Of a DNA stretch of 9,170 nucleotides, positions 1-6,951 are shown piece after piece. Location: contig CANIMM010000113.1 of the NCBI GenBank assembly GCA_947468255.1, positions 1 to 9,170 on the forward strand, written 5' to 3'. The position numbers and the translations under genes were made by a program. Numbering within the stretch: position 1 is the first letter of the stretch; each line of letters begins with the position of its first letter. This stretch comes from Chitinophagaceae bacterium (GTDB lineage Bacteria > Bacteroidota > Bacteroidia > Chitinophagales > Chitinophagaceae). Under the pieces are notes generated by a model, which made no database searches, was not told the DNA's origin, and was given only the letters and a program-made list of their open reading frames with translations.

Positions 1-466
1 GGGCCGAAATGTATCGTACCCCCAATTTTCTTTTAAAATTTGGTGGATGGAAATTTGTGTCAAAACGAAAATTTAGTAAAATTCATTCTTGGCCGTACAA
101 TTTTTAGTGAACAGTAGGCAGAAAGATGCAAAATAAGCTATAAAACCAAGGGGAGTTTTAAAATAGGCCAATATTCTAAAAATCTATTGCCGATTCGCCT
201 ACCCCGAAAACCGCTTTCAGCCCTTTCGGGCTTAGATATGAATTTTGAATTCAAAGAACCCCCAAACAGCCGTGTAAACGTTTTTATCAGTTGGCTTAAT
301 TCGGGGGGGATTTACTTAAAATAATTGTGTTTAAAAAATAGAGCTTAATAAGTAACTAATTCAGCAATAAAAGGTAAAAAAAATGATTTGAATTTGGTTG
401 GGTAAATTGTAAATACTACCTTGACCTTTCAAAACTAATTTGCTATACCTAAACAAAAATTTTCGT
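1..466. other. Non-coding leader region upstream of the oxidoreductase gene
   Basis: No convincing gene is visible on either strand. A plus-strand reading frame is open from position 3 to a TAG at 105-107 and could be the tail of a gene cut by the window edge, but 34 codons with no recognisable motif is weak. Within the stretch are a short GC hairpin (219-232, 5-bp stem, TTTC loop), a perfect 12-bp palindrome TTTGAATTCAAA (244-255), a LacI-type operator-like sequence (273-286) and a run of seven G (303-309). No clear Bacteroidota promoter (TTTG at -33 with TAnnTTTG at -7) could be fixed. The length of the region and the operator-like site suggest that it carries the control sequences of the gene starting at 467. 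Confidence 0.5.
273..286. promoter_or_regulatory. LacI-family operator-like palindrome
   Basis: The sequence TGTAAACGTTTTTA matches 12 of 14 positions of the LacI/GalR-type palindrome TGTAAACGTTTACA, with the characteristic central CG and a perfect AAACGTTT core. It lies about 180 bp upstream of the oxidoreductase start codon. LacI-family regulators commonly control sugar-utilisation genes, which fits an exported Gfo/Idh/MocA protein. No regulator gene lies in the window, and the distance to the start codon is long, so this is a candidate only. Confidence 0.35.
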
Positions 467-2101
467 ATGAAAAAAGAATCAAAAAGCAAGGTTAAAAACC
501 CAAGGCGCGATTTTATTCGCAATGCTGCTTTGACTGCAGCAGGTTTTTATATTGTACCACGCCATGTGTTGGGCCGAGGATTTACAGCCCCTAGTGACAC
601 CCTCTACATTGCTACCATTGGTGCAGGAGGAAAAGGAGCCAGTGATGTCGCTGGTTTTATGAGAAGATGGGATGAGGAAAAGAAGGCATTTGTACCACAA
701 GAGAAAGCGAAAATTGCTTTTCTCTGTGATGTAGATCAGTTGCAAGGTGCAGCTACTTTCAAAAGGTATCCGGACGCTAAGGTGTACGAAGACTGGAGAG
801 AGCTGATGGAAAAGGAACACAAAAATTTTGATGCCGTTTCTGTATCAACACCGGATCATACCCATGCTGTTGCTGCTTCTGCTGCAATAACGCATGGCAA
901 ACATATCTGGGTACAAAAACCAATGACGCATGATATTTATGAGGCGCGTGTGCTTGCACAACTTGCCCGCGAACATAAAGTGGTAAGCCAGATGGGTAAC
1001 CAAGGCTCATCCAATGATGGTGTACGCCAAATGAGAGAGTGGTTTGAGGCCGGTCTTATTGGTGATGTAACGGATGTTTATTGCTATACAAACCGCCCGG
1101 TTTGGCCTCAAGGAGGCATGAAATGGCCAACTAAAACTGGGACGGCTCCAAGCACATTTAACTGGGATCTTTGGCAGAGTTCTGCTAAGGCAAAGCCTTT
1201 TCCTTCTGGCCGTACAGGTCAGCAGCGTAACGGAATGACTCCAGGTCTTTCTTACGATGATGCTTTCCACGTAGCTCCTTTCGATTGGCGCGGTTGGTGG
1301 GATTACGGAACCGGTGTAATTGGTGATATGGGTGCCCATATCCTAGAAGCACCAATGACCGTTTTGAACCTTGGATTTGTAAATGCGGTACAAACAAGTT
1401 TAGGTAATCCAAGTATGGGATTAAAGCAGGAAGAATTTCCAGACGCCTGTCCTCCATCAAGCAATACCATCTTAACTTTTGCGAATCCTAAGAAAGGCAA
1501 GCACGGTAAAGCACTTCCAAATATTAAGATCCATTGGATGGACGGAGGATTAACCCCTCCAAGGCCTGAAGAAATGGAACCTACAGATACGCTGGCGCTA
1601 AGTGATGGTAGCGGAATGATCTTTATCGGTACCAAAGGTAAAATGATCGCTGGTTGCTATTCTGCAGGAGCAAGACTTTTACCTGTTTCACGTATGGAAG
1701 AAGAATCTATCAAGAAGCTATCCATTAAATATCCAAGGGTACCCGGAGGTGCCGAAGCTCACTATCAACAATGGGTAGAAGCTTGTTTGCAAGGATATGG
1801 AAAAGGAGAAACTAGTTCTCCTTTTGATAAAGCTGCAATGGTAGTTGAAAATATGCTGGTAGCTAATTTGGCTATCCGCGGTTATAACTTAGAAAGAGCA
1901 GCTAGTTCAACTGTTGCTGCGGCATCAACTGCTCCTGCAGCTGCTGGTACGCAACGTAACATGCCTGCTAGAAAAGTATTTCCTGCTCGTAACATTACTT
2001 TATTATGGGATCATGATCAAATGAAGATCACGAACTGTGACGAGGTGAATCAATACGTTAAACGCGAATACAGAGAAGGCTTCGGTCTTAGCGGTGTTTA
2101 A
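467..2101 (+). CDS. Tat-exported Gfo/Idh/MocA family oxidoreductase
   Basis: Predicted NAD(P)-dependent sugar or cyclitol oxidoreductase (Gfo/Idh/MocA superfamily), 544 residues; substrate unknown. The ATG at 467 is preferred over an in-frame TTG at 440 because it puts the twin-arginine motif (PRRDFIR, residues 12-18) near the N-terminus, followed by a hydrophobic stretch, as in other Tat-exported Bacteroidota members. The Rossmann motif GAGGKG is at residues 52-57. TPDHTHA (128-134) and QKP (150-152, usually EKP) follow. The C-terminal substrate domain includes GDMGAHILE (286-294), whose His291 is in the usual catalytic position. An Ala/Ser/Thr-rich segment (about 478-495) interrupts the C-terminal part and looks like a flexible linker before a conserved tail. 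At 544 residues it is longer than the cytoplasmic members (about 350-400) but typical of the exported subgroup. A strong terminator follows, so it is probably monocistronic. Confidence 0.9.
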   Translation: MKKESKSKVKNPRRDFIRNAALTAAGFYIVPRHVLGRGFTAPSDTLYIATIGAGGKGASDVAGFMRRWDEEKKAFVPQEKAKIAFLCDVDQLQGAATFKRYPDAKVYEDWRELMEKEHKNFDAVSVSTPDHTHAVAASAAITHGKHIWVQKPMTHDIYEARVLAQLAREHKVVSQMGNQGSSNDGVRQMREWFEAGLIGDVTDVYCYTNRPVWPQGGMKWPTKTGTAPSTFNWDLWQSSAKAKPFPSGRTGQQRNGMTPGLSYDDAFHVAPFDWRGWWDYGTGVIGDMGAHILEAPMTVLNLGFVNAVQTSLGNPSMGLKQEEFPDACPPSSNTILTFANPKKGKHGKALPNIKIHWMDGGLTPPRPEEMEPTDTLALSDGSGMIFIGTKGKMIAGCYSAGARLLPVSRMEEESIKKLSIKYPRVPGGAEAHYQQWVEACLQGYGKGETSSPFDKAAMVVENMLVANLAIRGYNLERAASSTVAAASTAPAAAGTQRNMPARKVFPARNITLLWDHDQMKITNCDEVNQYVKREYREGFGLSGV

Positions 2102-2121
2102 TTATTCACTTTTACATTATC

Positions 2122-2155
2122 AAAGAGGCAACCTAAATAGGTTGCCTCTTTTTTT
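2122..2155 (+). terminator. Rho-independent terminator of the oxidoreductase gene
   Basis: A perfect 12-bp stem (AAAGAGGCAACC at 2122-2133 against 2140-2151) closes a 6-nt loop (TAAATA) and ends in an unbroken T run to 2155. It begins 21 nt after the oxidoreductase stop codon and separates that gene from the esterase gene starting at 2244. Confidence 0.93.
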
Positions 2156-2243
2156 GAGCTGTTGATAAAGCACTTAATACCATTTCATCAAGATTGTATT
2201 TGTTTGTAACTTCAATTTTTTATTATAATTAAGAGAAGAAAAA

Positions 2244-3542
2244 ATGAAAAATAGCAAAGTAATTCTATTCTTGTTTTTATTTGGCATTAGCAATCATATT
2301 ATAGCCCAACCAATAGAGCGATTGGTAAAAGTTATTGTTGCAGCAGATCATTCTGATTGGACTTACAAAAAAGGCGAGAAAGTAAAGTTTACCATATCCG
2401 TTTTTAAAAATGGCAATTTAGTAAAGGATGCCAAGATTCGCTATGAAATTGGCCCCGAAAAACAAAGTCCAATTAAAAAAGAAGTAATAACACTAGCAAC
2501 AGGAACTCAAACGATCGATGCGGGCACTATGCAAGTGCCAGGATTTTTAAGATGTGTAGCCATTGCTGAAGTAGATAATAAAGAGTATCGTAATTTAAGT
2601 ACTGCAGGGTTTGATCCACTTCAAATTGTTCCAACGGTTGAAAATCCAACTGATTTTGATGGTTTTTGGAATACCGCTTTAGCTGAACTTGCTACAATTC
2701 CCATGGATGCAAAAATGACTTTGATGCCAGAAAGGTGCACAGAAAAAGTAAATGTATATCATGTCAATCTTCAAAATTATAAAGTAGGGACAAGGCTATA
2801 TGGTATTTTGTGTGTGCCTAAAAAAGAAGGTAAATATCCTGCATTGTTACAAGTGCCAGGAGCAGGTGTTAGAGCCTATCTCGGCGATATTGCGAATGCT
2901 GAAAAGGGGGTCATCACTTTGCAAATTGGCATTCATGGCATTCCTGTGAATATGGATCCATCGGTTTATCTTGATTTGGGAGCTGGTATTTTAAATGGAT
3001 ATTTCAATTATAATTTGGATGATCGCGATAGGTTTTTTTATAAGCGAGTTTATTTGGGTTGTGTAAGAGCGAATGATTTTTTAACTAGTCTGCCACAATT
3101 TGATGGAGTGAATTTAGCAGTTACTGGAGGAAGTCAAGGCGGGGCATTGTCCATAGTTACAGCGGCGCTGGATATTAGAGTAAAAAGTTTAGGGGCTTTC
3201 TATCCTGCTTTATGTGATGTGACAGGATATTTGAATGGGCGAGCAGGTGGTTGGCCGCATTACTTTGACAAAGCAAACAGCGAATATAATAATACCAATG
3301 AAAAATTAAAAACACTTGGATATTATGATGTGGTAAATTTTGCAAAAAGAGTTAAAGTACCTGGTTTTTATTCATGGGGCTTCAATGATGAAACCTGTCC
3401 TCCAACTTCAATGTATTCGGCGTATAATTCCATAACAGCTCCAAAAGAATTATTGGTAGCGCTTGAAACTGGCCATTGGACCTTTCCTGAACAAAATGAA
3501 AAAATGACCAGTTGGCTGCTAGCGAAATTAAAAAGCAAGTAA
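2244..3542 (+). CDS. Secreted acetylxylan-esterase-like alpha/beta hydrolase
   Basis: 432-residue exported hydrolase related to the AXE1/cephalosporin-C deacetylase group, which removes acetyl groups from plant polysaccharides or related sugars; the exact substrate is not visible. Residues 1-22 are a Sec signal peptide ending IIAQ. Residues about 25-125 form a beta-rich N-terminal domain (starting near VAADHSDWTYKKGEKV), as in Bacteroidota acetylxylan esterases. The alpha/beta-hydrolase domain runs from about 135 to the end. The nucleophile elbow TGGSQGG puts Ser297 as nucleophile; Asp382 (in FNDETCPP) and His411 (in ETGHW) complete a plausible triad. The RGQ motif of classical CE7 enzymes is not present: the corresponding place reads IHGIP, and the catalytic His is followed by Trp rather than Glu, so this is a divergent branch. 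A purine-rich stretch (AAGAGAAGAAAAA) precedes the ATG. It lies downstream of a terminator, so it probably has its own promoter. Confidence 0.88.
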   Translation: MKNSKVILFLFLFGISNHIIAQPIERLVKVIVAADHSDWTYKKGEKVKFTISVFKNGNLVKDAKIRYEIGPEKQSPIKKEVITLATGTQTIDAGTMQVPGFLRCVAIAEVDNKEYRNLSTAGFDPLQIVPTVENPTDFDGFWNTALAELATIPMDAKMTLMPERCTEKVNVYHVNLQNYKVGTRLYGILCVPKKEGKYPALLQVPGAGVRAYLGDIANAEKGVITLQIGIHGIPVNMDPSVYLDLGAGILNGYFNYNLDDRDRFFYKRVYLGCVRANDFLTSLPQFDGVNLAVTGGSQGGALSIVTAALDIRVKSLGAFYPALCDVTGYLNGRAGGWPHYFDKANSEYNNTNEKLKTLGYYDVVNFAKRVKVPGFYSWGFNDETCPPTSMYSAYNSITAPKELLVALETGHWTFPEQNEKMTSWLLAKLKSK

Positions 3543-3593
3543 AATATGGATTGATGGAATGGAGGTTTTGAAATCAATATGAATCCGAAAATC

Positions 3594-3630
3594 AATTTAG
3601 AGACTGTCATTTTCAGACAGTCTCTAAATT
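3594..3630. terminator. Bidirectional hairpin terminator between convergent genes
   Basis: A perfect 15-bp stem (3594-3608 against 3616-3630) with a 7-nt loop lies 51 nt after the esterase stop and 9 nt after the stop of the minus-strand modular protein. The A/T-rich outer ends of the stem place T residues after the GC-rich part on both strands, so it can plausibly end transcription in both directions. The T tract is short, so termination strength is uncertain. Confidence 0.75.
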
Positions 3631-3639
3631 TACCCATCA

Positions 3640-6600
3640 TCAGTTTCCTTCTTTTATTAATTGGAGAATAACTTTTTCTCTGCCTTGTCTGATTTCTGCA
3701 AAGTATACTCCTTTGGCATAATGATTTCCAATTTGCAATGTGCTATTTGCCTGAATATTTGTTCGTTTTTCAATCATTCTTCCAGCAACATCTATAACCT
3801 TAATTGTGATACTTTCTTTTTTGTTACTTTTCAACTCAAGCGTAAAATAATTAACGGATGGATTTGGAATTGCTTTCGCAATAAGGGTAACCGGTTTTTG
3901 AATATCTTCAGACTTGGTTAGTGAGTTTGAAATGATTGGCAGCGTTACTGTTAAGGAATTGTCATCTGCACGTTTTACAGTAACGATTGTATTACAGGTT
4001 GATATAAGGTTACTTTCATCAGTTGCCTTCCATGTTATGGTAGTAGTACCAATATTCAATTTTACATTTTCCAGTGAAGTGTTTTTAGATTTATAAGGGA
4101 CAACTGTTGCTCCAGACAAACTGTATATCAAAGATAGATGCCCACAATTGTCTGAGGCTGTTGCATCAAACTCTTTACCTGATACAGTGTAAGTTGAATA
4201 CCGGACAGTTCTTGCGGCAGCTGGCTTACAATCAATTGTCGGATTTTGATTATCAGTAATTTTTATCAGGAACGTTTTTAAACTGGTTCCGCAGGTGTTA
4301 TTTGCTATTACCCTTATACTGGTAGATCCCACGGGGAATTTATAAGGAGAAGTAATTATTTTGTCACCAATCTTATACAATACTGTTGGGGTTGGTATAC
4401 CTGTTACAGTAACATTTGAACCAAATGATACAGATGCGTTGCAATCGTTCAATGTGGCTGAAACTATGATATTAGCTGCTGTAATTATGGGGGCTTTATT
4501 TGGTGCTGCATTTCCAAAACCTGCTGCACTGGTGCAACCATTCTGGGTTAGAGTTACAGAATATGTGCCCGGTTGATATACAGTAATGGAAGATCTAGTA
4601 GAACCGTTGCTCCATAATAAGGGGCCTGGTGATGTGGTAGATAATGTTGAACTTCCACAGTAATTGTCTACTTTCACTATCGGTGTGGAAGGAAGGGCTT
4701 TGGGTGCTGCAATAGCAGCCCCTGCAGTACTTACGCAACCTGCTACAGTTTGAGTAACCGTGTAAGTACCTGCTGTGATTACTGTGATGGAGGAACTGGC
4801 AGCACCTGTACTCCATAAAATTGTTCCTGCAGCTAATGTTGATAATATTGAATTGCCACAGTTGTTCACTACGTTTATTTCCGGCATTGATGGAGATTCT
4901 TTAGGCGCTGCAGTGCCGGAACCTGCTGCACTGGTAGAGCCGTTTACAGTTTGTGTAACAGTGTAAGAGCCTGCAGTAGTTACCGTAATTGATGAGGTAG
5001 TTTCACCTGTATTCCAAAGTAAACTGCCTGATGCTGTGGTAGATAATACTGAATTACCACAATTGTTCACCACGTTTACTTCCGGGGTTGATGGGGTTTC
5101 TTTAGGCGCTGCAATTCCTGAACCTGCTGCACTGGTGCAACCATTTACGGTTTGTGTAACAGTGAAGGTGCCCGCAGTGGTTACCGTAATTGATGAAGTA
5201 GTTTCACCTGTATTCCAAACTAAACTGCCGGATGCTGTTGTAGACAATACGGAATTGCCATAATTGTTTTCTACGTTTACAACCGGTGTTGATGGAGATG
5301 CTATTGGCGCTGCAGTTCCTGAAGCTGCTGCACTGGTGCAACCATCTATGGTTTGCGTAACCGTGTAAATTCCGGCAGTAATGACTGTTATAGTTGCAGT
5401 AGTTTCACCGGTACTCCAAAGTAAATTACCAATGGGTCTTGCAGTTACGATTGATCTGGCTATTGTTGATAATACTGAATTGCCACAGTTGTTAACTACG
5501 TTCACATCCGGTTTTGCAGGTGTTGGATTTATTGTGAAGGTAAATGTTTTTGCAGTTCCGGTACAGCCATTATAGTCCGGAGTAACCCTAATGTTGGCAA
5601 TCTGAGCAATGGAATTAGTATTGATTGCAGTAAAGGATACGATGTTGCCAGTTCCACTTGAGGCAAGGCCAATGCTTGTATTATCATTTGTCCAGCTATA
5701 GGTTGTGTCAATTTCCCCACCTGCAAATTCAATAGCTGATGTAGCAATACCATTACAAACTATTTGATTTGTAGGAGTATTCATGGCGGGTGTTGGATTT
5801 ACATTTACAACTACCGCATCTGATGTTGCACTACAACCATCATTATTGGTTATGGTAACTGTATAGCTGCCGCTGCTAGTTACGGTTATTGTTGGAGTGG
5901 TTTCTCCGGTCGACCATAAATAGGTATAACCTAAGTCAAATTCCCATAAATCGTTTTTATAAATTGAAGAATCAATTCCAGTTCCTATATACCCTTTATT
6001 ACCAATACTGAAGCCTGTGGCAAAGCCTCGGGATGAACCACCAAAGTTGGTTTTTTGTATCCAAGTATTAGCATTGGGGTCAAATTCCCAGAAATCATTT
6101 TTATATACTCCCGCTCTAGGATCAAGCCCCGTTCCAATATATCCTTTATTGCCAATGTTTAAACCTAAAGAGAAACCACGTATTGTGCCACCGAAGTAGG
6201 CCTTTTGTGTCCAGGCATTGGAAGAAGGATCATATTCCCAAAGATCATTTGCATAGCCTCCAGCAGCTCCCCCAAATCCCAGATACCCTTTATTACCAAT
6301 ACTAAAGCTGATAGCTTCATAGCGACTCGAAAAAAAATCGGCTTTTTGCGTCCAGGCATTGGAAGAAGGGTCGTATTCCCAGAAATCACTTGTATAACCT
6401 GTAAGTGGATCAAAACCTGTTCCTAAATAGCCTTTACTACCAATGCTAAACCCTTTGGCACCTTCGCGAGCCGAGCCACCAAAGCTGGCCTTTTGTATCC
6501 ATTCATTGGTAGTTGGGTCATATTCCCAGAAATCTTTTTTTGCTCCTGTACTGAGATCTGATCCAGTTCCCATATAGCCTTTGCTCCCAATGCTGAAACC

Positions 6601-6948
6601 GGTTGCATGCCAACGTACTCCCCCACCAAAGTTGGCCTTTTGTGTCCAGGCATTGGAGGTCGGATCATATTCCCAAAAATCATTTCGACAAGCAGCCCCA
6701 TCAAGCCCGGTTCCTAGATACCCTTTATTTCCAATACTGAAGCTTACAGCATTTTGGCGCCCAAGACTTCCCAAATTGGCTTTTTGTGTCCAGGTACCAC
6801 TACCTCCACTTGCATTGGCAGTCAAAACAACATTGCTACCCTCACAAAAACTAGTCGGGCCTCCGGCTGTGATGGTTGCCGTACAGGATTGGCTAATCAC
6901 ATTTTGCAATCCGCTTAAAGTCATTAGCAGTAGTAAAAAAGTTTTCAT
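3640..6948 (-). CDS. T9SS-secreted modular surface protein: Kelch-like propeller, Ig/PKD-like repeats, HYR domain
   Basis: 1102-residue exported protein with no catalytic motif; a binding or adhesion role at the cell surface is inferred. Order of parts: signal peptide (1-20, ending VISQ); first half of an Ig-like domain (about 21-51); six Kelch-like repeats of 47-50 residues, each starting W-x-QK (W53, 101, 150, 199, 246, 296) and ending in a form of NDFWEYDP; second half of the Ig-like domain (about 341-384, LWSTGETTPTITV to DGCSATSD); a PKD-like domain (about 385-478); five tandem repeats (479-820); a linker domain (about 821-899); a HYR-like domain (about 900-993, with DNCG and a GTTTITWKATD stretch); and a type A Por/T9SS sorting domain (about 1021-1102, starting at IPNPS). 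The start is 3 nt after the stop of the upstream small gene, which suggests translational coupling. Adjacent repeats differ in cysteine content. Domain names are from motif recognition only. Confidence 0.9.
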   Translation of the reverse strand: MKTFLLLLMTLSGLQNVISQSCTATITAGGPTSFCEGSNVVLTANASGGSGTWTQKANLGSLGRQNAVSFSIGNKGYLGTGLDGAACRNDFWEYDPTSNAWTQKANFGGGVRWHATGFSIGSKGYMGTGSDLSTGAKKDFWEYDPTTNEWIQKASFGGSAREGAKGFSIGSKGYLGTGFDPLTGYTSDFWEYDPSSNAWTQKADFFSSRYEAISFSIGNKGYLGFGGAAGGYANDLWEYDPSSNAWTQKAYFGGTIRGFSLGLNIGNKGYIGTGLDPRAGVYKNDFWEFDPNANTWIQKTNFGGSSRGFATGFSIGNKGYIGTGIDSSIYKNDLWEFDLGYTYLWSTGETTPTITVTSSGSYTVTITNNDGCSATSDAVVVNVNPTPAMNTPTNQIVCNGIATSAIEFAGGEIDTTYSWTNDNTSIGLASSGTGNIVSFTAINTNSIAQIANIRVTPDYNGCTGTAKTFTFTINPTPAKPDVNVVNNCGNSVLSTIARSIVTARPIGNLLWSTGETTATITVITAGIYTVTQTIDGCTSAAASGTAAPIASPSTPVVNVENNYGNSVLSTTASGSLVWNTGETTSSITVTTAGTFTVTQTVNGCTSAAGSGIAAPKETPSTPEVNVVNNCGNSVLSTTASGSLLWNTGETTSSITVTTAGSYTVTQTVNGSTSAAGSGTAAPKESPSMPEINVVNNCGNSILSTLAAGTILWSTGAASSSITVITAGTYTVTQTVAGCVSTAGAAIAAPKALPSTPIVKVDNYCGSSTLSTTSPGPLLWSNGSTRSSITVYQPGTYSVTLTQNGCTSAAGFGNAAPNKAPIITAANIIVSATLNDCNASVSFGSNVTVTGIPTPTVLYKIGDKIITSPYKFPVGSTSIRVIANNTCGTSLKTFLIKITDNQNPTIDCKPAAARTVRYSTYTVSGKEFDATASDNCGHLSLIYSLSGATVVPYKSKNTSLENVKLNIGTTTITWKATDESNLISTCNTIVTVKRADDNSLTVTLPIISNSLTKSEDIQKPVTLIAKAIPNPSVNYFTLELKSNKKESITIKVIDVAGRMIEKRTNIQANSTLQIGNHYAKGVYFAEIRQGREKVILQLIKEGN
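4489..5514 (-). repeat. Five tandem Ig-like repeats (about 201 bp each)
   Basis: Encodes residues 479-820 of the modular surface protein as five units: 479-553 (75 residues, with an 8-residue insertion around IARSIVTARPIG), 554-620, 621-687 and 688-754 (67 each), and 755-820 (66). The consensus is PxVNVVNNCGNSVLSTxxxG, then LLWSTGETTSSITV, then AGTYTVTQTVNGCTSAAG, ending in AAPK. Units 2 and 3 agree at 58 of 67 residues by direct comparison, which indicates a recent duplication, while unit 5 is the most divergent. Each unit ideally has two cysteines, at unit positions 10 and 51. Unit 2 lacks the first (Tyr563) and unit 3 the second (Ser671). Confidence 0.9.
5929..6792 (-). repeat. Six tandem Kelch-like blade repeats (about 147 bp each)
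   Basis: These bases encode residues 53-340 of the modular surface protein. Each unit reads roughly W-x-QK-A-x-F-GG, then GFSIGNKGYLGTG, then NDFWEYDP-x-x-NA. Unit starts are spaced 48, 49, 49, 47 and 50 residues apart. Six complete units would make one closed six-bladed beta-propeller. The DNA is also visibly repetitive: blocks encoding NAWTQKA and the SIGNKGYLG core recur with few changes. The last unit ends abruptly at NDLWEFDLG without the usual continuation. Confidence 0.88.
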
Positions 6949-6951
6949 AAT

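Noticed and set aside
3..107. Possible C-terminal tail of a gene entering from the left edge on the plus strand
   Set aside because: Only 34 codons, no motif, and AT-rich DNA; not enough to support a partial gene.
303..309. Run of seven G upstream of the oxidoreductase as a phase-variation tract
   Set aside because: Short for slippage-driven switching and not placed within an identifiable promoter spacer or coding frame.
440..466. TTG at 440 as start of the oxidoreductase
   Set aside because: It only adds nine residues before the ATG at 467, which gives a normal Tat signal peptide.
4489..5514. 201-bp direct repeats as a CRISPR or mobile-element signal
   Set aside because: The repeats are in frame, have no spacers and encode protein domains.
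4361..5575. Several short plus-strand frames with similar translations (such as PEPAALVQPFTVCVTV)
   Set aside because: They repeat only because the minus-strand tandem repeats do; they are shadows of the real coding frame.
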